NCBI GenBank assembly: GCA_945870225.1
Contig: CAMBRF010000022.1
Location: 1-54,100, forward strand
Direction of reading: 5' to 3'
DNA length: 54,100 nt
From: PVC group bacterium
Lineage (GTDB): Bacteria > Verrucomicrobiota > Kiritimatiellia > CAIKKV01 > CAITUY01
Made by a program: the position numbers and the translations under genes. Position 1 is the first letter of the stretch. Each line of letters starts with the position of its first letter. Positions 8,309 to 16,452 of the stretch are shown here, piece after piece. Below the pieces are notes generated by a model. It had not been told where the DNA came from. It was given only the letters and a program-made list of their open reading frames with translations, and searched no databases.

Positions 8309-9489
8309 ATGCATCTATTTTTCGCCACGCCGACTGGATCCGCTCTCTCCGTAGACGGTTTGTCCGTATGCTTGCGGCCACCGCTCTCTTTCTGGCGGGT
8401 ATTGCGTTCCTGCCCTATGGGTGGTGCGCCAGGAATGCTGGCGCCTGGTATCGCGGCAACAGTGCGCTTCAGGAAACGCTCGCCCGTGGTGTGGAATCCT
8501 GGGTCGAGAAGGGACTCTCGCGAAAGGACTTCCACACAGGATCCTCGCAGTTTGACGGCGAGTGGCTTTTCGGTTCCTACCTGATGGCCGGACTCGGTTT
8601 CTCGCAAACCGCCCTGGCGCATCCCGATGTGCGTGAACGCCACACCCGCCTGGCGGAACTCTGCATCGAGCGGTTGCTCTCCCCCGAAGTGCGCGCATTC
8701 GACGGCGACATGTGGCGCAGCGATCCCATCGACTCTCTTGAGTCCCCGGACCATCACGCGGCCTTCCTCGGCTACTTCAATCTCCTGCTCGGACTCCATC
8801 GCCAACTCGACCCACAGTCCCGTTTTGCTGATCTTAACGACCGCATTACGTCGGCCTTGGTCCGACGCCTGGAGGCGAGCCCCATCGGCTTGCTCGAGTC
8901 CTACCCCAATGAGACCTATCCCGTGGACAACTGCGCGGTGATCGCCTCCATTGCGGTTCATTCGCGTGTTACGGGAACGGACCGGCGAAAAATTCTGGAC
9001 CATTTCTACCGCACCTTGCGTGAGAAATGCATCGACGCAAAAAGCGGTCTGCTCATCCAAGCGGTCTATTCGCGCAACGGAAACCCCGTGGATGATCCGC
9101 GCGGGTCTGGCACAGCCCTCGGAATCTATTTCCTCTCCTTCGCCGACAAGGAATTGTCCGCCGAACTCTATCGCTCCGTCCGTCGCGAACTGTTCGACAC
9201 CGTGTTCGGGTTCGGCGGTGTGAAGGAATATCCAGCCCACCTGAAACCGACCGTCGGCGACATCGATTCGGGGCCTGTTGTTTTGGGATATGGCTTGTCT
9301 CCCACCGGTTTCCTGATTGGGGGTGCTCGTATTCACGGTGACTGGAATGCCTTCAAACGGCTGTTCGCCACGGCCTACGCATGCGGGGCCCCTTACCAAC
9401 ATAACGGCAAACTTAACTTCGTCACCGGTGCCTCGTTGGGCGACGCCATACTTTTCGCCATGCTTACCGCAGGAGGGAACCACCCATGA
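8305..9489 (+). CDS. Exported all-alpha protein of unknown function (possible alpha/alpha-toroid)
   Basis: A 394-residue protein. It has a basic N-terminus and one hydrophobic segment (about residues 20-41), consistent with a signal peptide or anchor. A long helical domain follows with FDGEWLFGSYLMAGLGFSQ, DHHAAFLGYFNLLLGLH, YPVDNCAVIASIAVH, GSGTALGIYFLSFAD and GPVVLGYGLSPTGFLIGGAR. The recurrent helix pairs with Gly/aromatic turns resemble six-hairpin or linalool-dehydratase-like toroid folds, but I cannot assign a family or reaction. ATGA overlaps with genes on both sides place it firmly in the exosortase operon. It could be an enzyme acting on the substrate processed by that system. Confidence 0.75.
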   Translation: MNASIFRHADWIRSLRRRFVRMLAATALFLAGIAFLPYGWCARNAGAWYRGNSALQETLARGVESWVEKGLSRKDFHTGSSQFDGEWLFGSYLMAGLGFSQTALAHPDVRERHTRLAELCIERLLSPEVRAFDGDMWRSDPIDSLESPDHHAAFLGYFNLLLGLHRQLDPQSRFADLNDRITSALVRRLEASPIGLLESYPNETYPVDNCAVIASIAVHSRVTGTDRRKILDHFYRTLREKCIDAKSGLLIQAVYSRNGNPVDDPRGSGTALGIYFLSFADKELSAELYRSVRRELFDTVFGFGGVKEYPAHLKPTVGDIDSGPVVLGYGLSPTGFLIGGARIHGDWNAFKRLFATAYACGAPYQHNGKLNFVTGASLGDAILFAMLTAGGNHP

Positions 9490-9788
9490 AAAACCTTGCC
9501 CGTTGGCAATGGACCCTGATCGTCAGCGTCCTTGAGATTGCAGCCCTTTTGCTGGCTCACCATCTTCTCATGGTGAAAATGGCCACCCGTGACATAGTCT
9601 CCCACATTTTCGCCGCCGGCCCACACGTCCCCATGCCGGTCATGGTGACCGTCATCGCCTTTCTGGTTGTACGACTGTTAACCGTTCTGGCCCTGCCCGG
9701 CATGATTCTCAGCCGTATCGGGTTGGTGCTGCTGGACCGGTTTTGGACGCAGGAGACTGACGCCGAAAAAGCAGCAAGACGGAAATGA
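9486..9788 (+). CDS. Small two-helix membrane protein
   Basis: A 100-residue protein preceded by GCAGGAGG and overlapping the previous stop by four bases. It has a hydrophobic segment near residues 9-28, a second (about 50-80) including VMVTVIAFLVVRLLTVLALPG, and a charged C-terminus rich in Glu, Lys and Arg. I know no family. It lies four bases before the exosortase K gene, so it may be an accessory subunit of that membrane protease, which is inference from position. Confidence 0.65.
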   Translation: MKNLARWQWTLIVSVLEIAALLLAHHLLMVKMATRDIVSHIFAAGPHVPMPVMVTVIAFLVVRLLTVLALPGMILSRIGLVLLDRFWTQETDAEKAARRK

Positions 9789-9792
9789 TAGG

Positions 9793-10416
9793 ATGTCGAA
9801 CGCCGGAAACATAAGAGTTACGATAGGCGAAACTCGTTTCAGCGCCATACTCCCCGCCGCCGTTTTGCTTTGTCTGGCGCTTCCCTTCACGGCTTTCTTT
9901 CCATCCTTCTGGCGGACTTTCTTCTGCGCCCCCACGGCCGGGCTGGCGGCGGCTTTTCTCCATGCACCTTTGACAGCCACCCAGGATGGCTACCTGATCG
10001 AACTTCCCATACTGGCCGTCCAAGTCACCCTGGCCTGCAGCGGTGCGCAGTTCTTCTGCCTGCTTTGGTCACTGATGATGGCCGTCGGAGCCAGCCCGTG
10101 TTCAGCCTGGCACGGTTTGACGCTGCGGAGTCTGGCCGTCTACGCCGTTCTCGCCTACACCCTGACCCTGCTCGCCAACACGGCGCGGGTCGTGGTGGGG
10201 TGGTGGGCTGGGCTTTGGGCGCGCCGTGTCCTGCCGGAAACTTTTCATGCCGGGGTTCATTTGATAACCGGCATCATCGTCTTCACCTGTTTTCTAGTGG
10301 CCGGTTACGCCCTGGCGGTGTGGCTGGCAAGCCGGGATCCAGGGGGAGGGCGCGCATGCTGCGCGCCGCGGACGGCGACACGCCGTCCCTCCCAAAAAGA
10401 CGACGCACCAAATTAA
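9793..10416 (+). CDS. xrtK: Exosortase K (XrtK-type membrane transpeptidase)
   Basis: A 207-residue integral membrane protein. Exosortases cleave C-terminal PEP-CTERM-type sorting signals using a Cys/Arg/His triad. Visible here are Cys82 in TLACSGAQFF, Arg132 in NTARVVVG, and His152 and His156 in FHAGVHLITGIIVF, embedded in five or six hydrophobic segments. Small size and an adjacent VIT-domain protein with a C-terminal SPEPS motif fit the XrtK/MSEP-CTERM pairing, in which one dedicated exosortase serves one neighbouring target. The last 24 residues (GGGRACCAPRTATRRPSQKDDAPN) come mostly from an inserted 49-bp palindrome, so the ancestral tail has been replaced or extended. The subtype call rests on memory of the family. 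Confidence 0.8.
   Translation: MSNAGNIRVTIGETRFSAILPAAVLLCLALPFTAFFPSFWRTFFCAPTAGLAAAFLHAPLTATQDGYLIELPILAVQVTLACSGAQFFCLLWSLMMAVGASPCSAWHGLTLRSLAVYAVLAYTLTLLANTARVVVGWWAGLWARRVLPETFHAGVHLITGIIVFTCFLVAGYALAVWLASRDPGGGRACCAPRTATRRPSQKDDAPN
10345..10393. repeat. 49-bp palindromic element at the 3' end of the exosortase gene
   Basis: Same element as 5853-5901 with one base changed (ATGT to ATGC in the first hairpin). It is read in the same frame, giving GGRACCAPRTATRRPS just before the exosortase stop codon. Confidence 0.85.
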
Positions 10417-10439
10417 TCACTGACTAAAGGAGAATAACC

Positions 10440-13415
10440 ATGGACACCACCGAACCGACGAACCGACTGATCCCTTCGCTCCTCAGACAACCGGTCTTTC
10501 TGCTTTGGCTGTGGGTGATTCCGCAGTTCTTTCTGCTGTTCCTCAACGGCTGGGCCGGTTGGCTAGCCATCGGAGAGATGAACGTGCAGCAAATAGCTCA
10601 AGCAAGCTGGATTGGCGGATACGAGTTCGGACTCCTGTTTCTCGGTCTTGCCGTCACTCTGGTGCTCCACGTCAGGAAACGCCCGGCCGGTTATGTTCTC
10701 TGCGCCATCGGATTGCTGCTCCACATCGGATATCTGTGGTTGTTCTTTTCACGCTTCGCCCGCGCCTGGCCCTCCACCGTGGCGCCCTGGATGCTTCCGC
10801 AAACCGAATTGATCTACTATCAGTTCGCCTTGATCATGCCAGCCGTTTTCTATTTCGGGTTTCGTCTGGCGTGCTTTGACATGCCCGTCCGCCGCAGCTC
10901 TGATACGGCACTCTCTCTGGGCGCCTTCTTTCTGGTGCCCACCGCATGGTTCCTCCTGTTTCAGCTGATCAGGATCGTATCCAGACACTGGACACACCAC
11001 CGTTTTCCCGAAACCCTCGCCATCGTCTTCTTTACCGTGTCCACAGTGTTTGTCCTGATGGCCTTCATGCGACTGATGCTTTTGCTCTACACCTGGCTCC
11101 AAGAGAAGCCATGGAGCCGATTCGCCATACCGCTCGCGGCGGGCCTGCTCGCGCCTCTGGGGGGATTATGGCTCAATCGTCACATCCCGTTCCCCTGTGA
11201 TTTCCAGTCCACCGGAGTCTACGTACTGACGGTGATCAACGGTTTGATTCTTCTGGTGCCGACACCGTCTTCGCCCAACCGTACCGCATGGCTGTGGCTG
11301 GCACGAAGCGTTATGATTTCCTTCAGCCTATATTTCTTCGTGGTCTTTCTACCTTTCATGCCGCTCTCGCTTCTGGCCATGATCGCTGCCGGGGCCGGGT
11401 TCCTGATCCTGGCACCAACGCTGCTATTCGTCATTCACACGCGGCAATTGTTTGTGGAAGGAAAGGCCATCGCGGCCCGTTGGGGGAAACCCCTGACGAT
11501 CCTCGCGTTCACCCTGTGCCTGCTCAGCATCCCTCTCGGCTTTACCCTGCGCGCGGTGGTGGACCGGAACGCCCTCAACCAGGCCATGACGGTCGCCTTC
11601 AGCCCCGACCTCCAAACCGACCGGACGGAACTCAATCGCCCGGCAACACTTCGGGCATTGGAACACTTGCGCGATATGAAGGAGGGCATCTACCTTCCGT
11701 TCCTTTCCGACTATTACAACAAACTGGTGTTCAACGGCATGGTTCTACCCGATGACAAAATGCAACTCATACACCGAATGTTCTTCGGTAAAGAGGCGCC
11801 AACAAAACAACTCAACCGACACTGGAACCCGTTCGCAACGCCCCGCTCCCAATGGCGCGGAGGGGGACGCCAGGTCCTGCCACCCCGTGACGTGCTGCTC
11901 CAAGAGGTGACCGTGACGGAAAGTCAGACCAATGACCTTGTCCGCACCTCCCTGATTCTAACCCTGAAGAATCAGGGGCCCGCCAGCTCCGAGTTTGCGG
12001 CGGACATCGTCCTGCCCGACGGCGTACTCGTATCGGGCTACTGGCTGGACGTCGCCGGTCACCGCAAGCCGGGGCGGATCGTCGAAAAGAAGACCGCGCA
12101 ATGGGTTTATCGCATGATCCGGGTCGTCCGGCGTGATCCCGGTCTGCTCTTGTTCAAGAACGAGGCGCAACTTTCCTTGAACGTCTTTCCCTTCAACTCC
12201 GATGAAACCCGGACGACCGGTCTGGAGCTCCTGTTTCCTCGCGGACTTCACCCCCTCGTTCGCATCGGAAACCGCGAGGTGAAGCTGGGCTTGGCGGAGG
12301 AGGAAAGTGCGCGGCCGCTCGCGGCCGGTCAACCCGATGGGCGGGTGCAGGTCATTCTCTCCTCCGCCGCCTTACGGCAATTGCCATCCGTGACCCGCAA
12401 GCCTTATCTCCACTTCATCGTGGACCGGTCGGCCGGCGCCACAAACACGGCATCCGAACTGGCAGATAAGGTTGCGTCACTGGCGGAAACTCTTGGGACC
12501 GCCACCTCCTCGTGCCGGATAACTTTTGCCAACTACGAATGTGCAGACGCGGCTCCCGGTTTCATTCCTCTCTCGCAGGTGAGGGCGACCGTGGCCCATG
12601 CCGACGATGTTCTCCCGCGTCGCGGTGGATTCTGTTACGACCGTGCCATCGCCCACGCCCTGCTGCGGAAACAGCAAGAGGGTGGGGGCGCGGACAGTGC
12701 TCTGAGTGTGCCACTGTTTGTGGTGGTTATGGCCCGGGGAACGGTGCCTATACCCACGGTTGACCTGACCGCCTTCCATCGCTTCGTGCCGGATCTGCCA
12801 TTCTACTACCTCCAGACTGATCGTGTTCCCGTCCGCACCCTGTTCACGGGCCATAGAATCCAACCTTCGCCGACAAACGATCTGCCGCGCCCGGTTGTAT
12901 TGATTTGCTCGGAGAACCGGGTGGCCGCCTGCCTGGCGGATAGCGACCAGTCCGTTGCTACGCTTCCCGGAACATCCAAGTCCCTGCAGGTTTTCAATCC
13001 TGCGGCAAAGAGCGGTCGCGACGGAGCACAACCCTCCATCCCCGGAGGGTTTATGCCTCTAACAGCCGTGCAGGTTTTGGAGGAAAGTATGTATACGCAG
13101 GGGCTAACCCTATGGGACGCCTATCGAAAAACCGTGTGGGCACCCAATACACTTGATGACCGGTTGAAGGATCTGGTGGCCGACAGCCGCCGATCCGGGA
13201 TTCTGATCCCGTTGACCTCCTATATGGTGGTGGAGACCTCAGCCCAGGAAAAAATCCTGACCCAAAAGGAAAAGCAGGCCATGGGCACCCATCATGCCTT
13301 GGAATTCGACGAAACCCAGAACTCACCGGAGCCGTCCATCCTCTGGCTCACCCCCATCGCCCTTCTTCTCCTGATCCGGCGATCAGTCCGGGCCAAGAGG
13401 AATGAGCCATCGTAA
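10440..13415 (+). CDS. MSEP-CTERM protein: polytopic membrane protein with VIT and vWA-like domains
   Basis: A 991-residue protein preceded by AAAGGAGA. Residues 15-380 hold about ten transmembrane helices. Residues about 485-610 resemble a vault/inter-alpha-trypsin (VIT) domain, with LPDGVLVSGYWLDV, a G-R-I-V-E-K-K turn, QWVYRMI and RDPGLL. A von Willebrand A-like domain follows, in which FIVDRSAG (about 660) only partly matches the DxSxS metal site. The C-terminus has SPEPS (962-966), a short hydrophobic helix and then RRSVRAKR, a tripartite sorting signal of the MSEP-CTERM type. It is the expected sole target of the exosortase encoded 24 bases upstream. Its physiological role is unknown. 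Confidence 0.85.
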   Translation: MDTTEPTNRLIPSLLRQPVFLLWLWVIPQFFLLFLNGWAGWLAIGEMNVQQIAQASWIGGYEFGLLFLGLAVTLVLHVRKRPAGYVLCAIGLLLHIGYLWLFFSRFARAWPSTVAPWMLPQTELIYYQFALIMPAVFYFGFRLACFDMPVRRSSDTALSLGAFFLVPTAWFLLFQLIRIVSRHWTHHRFPETLAIVFFTVSTVFVLMAFMRLMLLLYTWLQEKPWSRFAIPLAAGLLAPLGGLWLNRHIPFPCDFQSTGVYVLTVINGLILLVPTPSSPNRTAWLWLARSVMISFSLYFFVVFLPFMPLSLLAMIAAGAGFLILAPTLLFVIHTRQLFVEGKAIAARWGKPLTILAFTLCLLSIPLGFTLRAVVDRNALNQAMTVAFSPDLQTDRTELNRPATLRALEHLRDMKEGIYLPFLSDYYNKLVFNGMVLPDDKMQLIHRMFFGKEAPTKQLNRHWNPFATPRSQWRGGGRQVLPPRDVLLQEVTVTESQTNDLVRTSLILTLKNQGPASSEFAADIVLPDGVLVSGYWLDVAGHRKPGRIVEKKTAQWVYRMIRVVRRDPGLLLFKNEAQLSLNVFPFNSDETRTTGLELLFPRGLHPLVRIGNREVKLGLAEEESARPLAAGQPDGRVQVILSSAALRQLPSVTRKPYLHFIVDRSAGATNTASELADKVASLAETLGTATSSCRITFANYECADAAPGFIPLSQVRATVAHADDVLPRRGGFCYDRAIAHALLRKQQEGGGADSALSVPLFVVVMARGTVPIPTVDLTAFHRFVPDLPFYYLQTDRVPVRTLFTGHRIQPSPTNDLPRPVVLICSENRVAACLADSDQSVATLPGTSKSLQVFNPAAKSGRDGAQPSIPGGFMPLTAVQVLEESMYTQGLTLWDAYRKTVWAPNTLDDRLKDLVADSRRSGILIPLTSYMVVETSAQEKILTQKEKQAMGTHHALEFDETQNSPEPSILWLTPIALLLLIRRSVRAKRNEPS

Positions 13416-13509
13416 TTTGGCTATATGCCGCCGATGGACACCGGTCTGTTCTAGCCAAGATTGAGTGTTCGTTGTATCTTCGGAACATCAAGAAAGGGAG
13501 GTTATTGAG

Positions 13510-14130
13510 ATGAATGCCAAATTGTTCATTGCGATGACAGCGGTTGTGTGTGTTGCCGGAGTCTCTTACGCGTGGCCTTTTAGAGGAAGGGCAGCTGACC
13601 GGAACCGGGACGGGCGTGTCGATGCCAGGGAACGCCGGATGGATGCCCGCGTCAATACCCCCGCTGAGGCGCGCGCCGACAAGGACCACGATGGAGTCGT
13701 GGAACCCGCCGAAGCCCGCCGCGCCAGACTGGCCGTCAAGGAGGCCTCCGTGGTGAATCGACCCTGGGAAGTCAGGGCGGACGTAAACCACGATGGCAAG
13801 GTCGATCTGATTGAGTTGCGCAAGTTCCACCGGAGCACCCTGGATACGAACAACGACGGAATCATCAATTCCTCCGAACGACGGGCCTTCTGGATCCTGC
13901 GCAAATCAAAGGTCAATACCCCGGCCGAGGCGAAATACGACAGTGATGGCGACGGATTCCTCACCGGTGACGAGGCTCGTCATTTCCTGCGGGACCGCGC
14001 CACATTGGTCGCCACCCAGGGCAAGGCCAAAGTCAGCAACCCGCTCGAAGCAGAGTTCGATGCGGATCATGATGGAATTATTGATCCGGCTGAAGCCGAA
14101 ATCATGAAAGATACCGTCGGCGATCTGTGA
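13510..14130 (+). CDS. Exported calcium-binding protein with six EF-hand-like loops
   Basis: A 206-residue protein with a signal peptide (about residues 1-20, ending near SYA). Six DxNxDGxxxxxE-type loops follow: DRNRDGRVDARE, DKDHDGVVEPAE, DVNHDGKVDLIE, DTNNDGIINSSE, DSDGDGFLTGDE and DADHDGIIDPAE. Four are linked by near-repeats of VNTPAEA or VSNPLEA, indicating internal duplication. Such proteins bind Ca2+ outside the cytoplasm, either as EF-hands or as dockerin-like modules. The ATG at 13510 has GGGAGG 9 bases upstream. A 94-base gap separates it from the exosortase operon, so it may have its own promoter. Confidence 0.85.
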   Translation: MNAKLFIAMTAVVCVAGVSYAWPFRGRAADRNRDGRVDARERRMDARVNTPAEARADKDHDGVVEPAEARRARLAVKEASVVNRPWEVRADVNHDGKVDLIELRKFHRSTLDTNNDGIINSSERRAFWILRKSKVNTPAEAKYDSDGDGFLTGDEARHFLRDRATLVATQGKAKVSNPLEAEFDADHDGIIDPAEAEIMKDTVGDL

Positions 14131-14177
14131 CCGAACAGCAGCACCCCGCCCGGTGCGGGCTAAAGAAGGGTTTACCT

Positions 14178-14657
14178 ATGCGTAAGATTTCACGCCGAAC
14201 GTTTCTCGTGGAAACACTTCAAGCCGCCGGAGTCGTGGCCCTGGCCACTCTCGGCGGCCGCCCGGCCTGGGCCAAGGATGAAACGCCAGCCGCCGCAACC
14301 GGAACCGGTCTGCTGACACTTAACAAACTCGACACCTATCCCGACGGAAAAGTCGTCATCGTCACGGAAGCCCGGGACAGCGACGGCAAACCCGCCAAGG
14401 TTCAGCTGGGTGTTCTGCGCCAACAGAACAAAGTCTCCGTGATTTCAACCCGCTGCACGCACAAAGGCTGCACGGTCAAACTCCGGGACGATGGTTCATT
14501 CCGCTGTCCCTGCCACTGGGCCAGGTTCGACGCGAGCGGCAAGGTCCTGCGGGGTCCCGCCAAGGAATCCCTGCCCTGGTACACCGTCAAAGTTCTGGAA
14601 ACCGGGGACTTGCAGGTTGACCCCAGCCAAACCGTCGACCCCGCCGTGAAGCCTTGA
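14178..14657 (+). CDS. Tat-exported Rieske [2Fe-2S] protein
   Basis: A 159-residue protein. The N-terminus SRRTFLVETLQAAGVVALA is a twin-arginine signal or anchor. The Rieske domain shows CTHKGC (Cys93, His95, extra Cys98) and CPCHWARFD (Cys110, Cys112, His113): two Cys and two His for the cluster and a second cysteine pair able to form the disulfide of respiratory-type Rieske proteins. It should carry electrons at the outer face of the inner membrane. No cytochrome b partner is adjacent. It lies just before a metal ABC transporter, and the link between them is unclear. The start is taken at ATG 14178 because it begins the Tat motif. Confidence 0.9.
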   Translation: MRKISRRTFLVETLQAAGVVALATLGGRPAWAKDETPAAATGTGLLTLNKLDTYPDGKVVIVTEARDSDGKPAKVQLGVLRQQNKVSVISTRCTHKGCTVKLRDDGSFRCPCHWARFDASGKVLRGPAKESLPWYTVKVLETGDLQVDPSQTVDPAVKP

Positions 14658-14661
14658 GGTC

Positions 14662-15528
14662 GTGATCCCTACGCCGCCGATGGACATCCATACGACACCA
14701 CCACCCCAGGGGGCCATGCGCTCCTGTGGTGCCTGCTGCACCCGCCTGACTGAGTTCGGGGTGACCCTCCGAGGTGTGCCGGTACTGGAACACATCAACC
14801 TGCATATGCACTGCGGAGAGTTGACCGCGATCATCGGGCCCAATGGGGCAGGGAAGACCTCGCTGCTGCGCGCCATGATCGGCGAAATCCCCCACGCCGG
14901 CTCACTGCGGTTCATTCATCACGGAAACGTGGAGAACACCCAGCCTTTGCGCATCGGTTATGTGCCGCAGCGCCTCGAAATCGACCGCACGTCACCCACC
15001 ACCGTCCTGGATCTGTTTGTCGGGGCCTTGAGCCGCTGGCCCCTATGGCTGGGCGTCCGCACCCGAACGCGGCAGGAGGCCCGCGGGCAACTGGCCGTGG
15101 TGGGCGCGGATACCCTGATCGACCGCAAACTGAGCGAACTGTCCGGCGGGCAACTCCAACGCGTCCTTCTGGCTCTTGCCCTGGCGCCGAATCCGGAGCT
15201 GCTCCTGCTGGATGAGCCGGTGGCCGGGTTGGATCAGGCTGGAACGGAACTCTTCTACCAGACGGTATCGCGGATGCGGACGCAGTATGACCTTTCCATC
15301 CTGCTCGTATCGCACGACCTGATGGCGGCGGCCAGCGTGGCTGACCGGATGATTCTCCTGAACCGGACCCTTTTGTGTGATGGCACACCCCAGGAGGTGC
15401 TGGGCAACCCGCTCCTCAAGCAAACCTTCGGCTTCAGCATTGCCGGGCAGGATCTACCCCGCCGGCGTGAGGAAGCCCAACGGCTCGCGAGGGAACAATG
15501 CGAGCTTCCGGAAGGCGGGGTGAAATGA
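14662..15528 (+). CDS. Metal ABC transporter ATP-binding protein (ZnuC/MntB-like)
   Basis: An ABC ATPase of up to 288 residues. Walker A is GPNGAGKTSLL, the Q-loop region reads YVPQRLEID, the signature is LSGGQLQRV, Walker B is LLLLDEP and the H-loop is SHD. The sequence resembles the family-3 (Zn2+/Mn2+/Fe) importers. Possible starts are GTG 14662, ATG 14680 and ATG 14716. The last would give an N-terminus of usual length, while the longer forms add a Cys-containing extension (RSCGACC). The stop overlaps the permease start. It would energise import of a divalent metal with the permease that follows. Confidence 0.9.
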   Translation: MIPTPPMDIHTTPPPQGAMRSCGACCTRLTEFGVTLRGVPVLEHINLHMHCGELTAIIGPNGAGKTSLLRAMIGEIPHAGSLRFIHHGNVENTQPLRIGYVPQRLEIDRTSPTTVLDLFVGALSRWPLWLGVRTRTRQEARGQLAVVGADTLIDRKLSELSGGQLQRVLLALALAPNPELLLLDEPVAGLDQAGTELFYQTVSRMRTQYDLSILLVSHDLMAAASVADRMILLNRTLLCDGTPQEVLGNPLLKQTFGFSIAGQDLPRRREEAQRLAREQCELPEGGVK

Positions 15529-16352
15529 ACCTGCTGTGCACCGTTATGGGATGCCTGCCCTTCGACTGGGCCCAATACACCTTCATGCAGCATGCCTTGC
15601 TGGCCGTTCTACTGATAACGCCCCTGCTGGCCCTCCTGGGCTGCCTGATCGTCAACAACCAGATGGCCTTCTTTTCCGAGGCCCTCGGGCATTCGGCGCT
15701 GACCGGGTTGGCGATCGGAACGCTGCTGGGGTTGCAGGCGCCGGTCTTCGCGGTGGTGGCCTTCGCTGTTCTTCTCGCCGTGTCCATGTCGCTCATGCGC
15801 CGCCACAGCGCGGTACCGCCGGATACGGCTATCGCCCTGGTCATGGCCTTTGTGGTTGCCCTGGGCGTGGTACTGCTGTCCCGCGGCGGCGGTTTCGCAA
15901 AATACTCAAGCTACCTGATCGGCGATATTCTCACCATCACCCGGGGCGAACTGTTTGGTCTGGCCGCCCTGCTGGGCGTAGTGCTGTTGCTTTGGGGAAT
16001 CCTGTTCAATGCGCTGTTCTTTGTGAGCCTCAATCGATCCCTCGCCGCCAGCCGCGGTTTCCCGGTCCGCTGGCTGGAGCCTCTGTTTGCTGTCATCGTC
16101 GCCGTCGTGGTCGCCATCAGCATCCCTTGGGTGGGATTGCTCGTGATCAATTCCATGCTGATTCTGCCCGCCGCCACCGCGCGCAACCTGGCGTGGAATA
16201 CACGCTCCTACGTTGTGGGCGCTCTGGTTATCAGCCTGCTATCCGGAATTCTCGGCCTGATCTGTTCCTACTACTGGGACACCGCCACCGGCGCCACCAT
16301 CGTCCTCTGGGCCAGCGGGTTCTTCGCCCTCTCCCTGCTCTTTCGACGATAA
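15525..16352 (+). CDS. Metal ABC transporter permease (ZnuB/MntC-like)
   Basis: A 275-residue ABC-3 family permease with about eight hydrophobic segments. Family landmarks are NNQMAFFSEALGHSALTGLAIG near residue 45, SSYLIGDIL near 130, and VGLLVINSMLILPAATARNLAW near 205. It overlaps the ATPase stop (ATGA at 15525-15528). No periplasmic metal-binding protein gene follows, although this family normally needs one. The partner may be encoded elsewhere, so the substrate (Zn, Mn or Fe) cannot be assigned. Confidence 0.9.
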   Translation: MNLLCTVMGCLPFDWAQYTFMQHALLAVLLITPLLALLGCLIVNNQMAFFSEALGHSALTGLAIGTLLGLQAPVFAVVAFAVLLAVSMSLMRRHSAVPPDTAIALVMAFVVALGVVLLSRGGGFAKYSSYLIGDILTITRGELFGLAALLGVVLLLWGILFNALFFVSLNRSLAASRGFPVRWLEPLFAVIVAVVVAISIPWVGLLVINSMLILPAATARNLAWNTRSYVVGALVISLLSGILGLICSYYWDTATGATIVLWASGFFALSLLFRR

Positions 16353-16371
16353 CAATTTAACGTAATATTTA

Positions 16372-16400
16372 TTGAGAAAACCATCTTCCAGCATTATATT
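16372..16400 (+). promoter_or_regulatory. Sigma-70-type promoter for the lipoprotein gene
   Basis: TTGAGA at 16372-16377 and TATATT at 16395-16400 are separated by exactly 17 bases, in an AT-rich gap between the permease stop and the lipoprotein start at 16453. Transcription would begin about 45 bases before the start codon. Confidence 0.6.
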
Positions 16401-16452
16401 CTCGAGCTTCCGGGGACAAGAACCATTAACAAGAAACAGGAAGAGGGAATAA

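Noticed and set aside
8071..9483. A 470-residue minus-strand frame opposite the helical exported protein
   Set aside because: It spans two genes in antisense, lacks any motif, and the plus frame has a signal segment and operon coupling.
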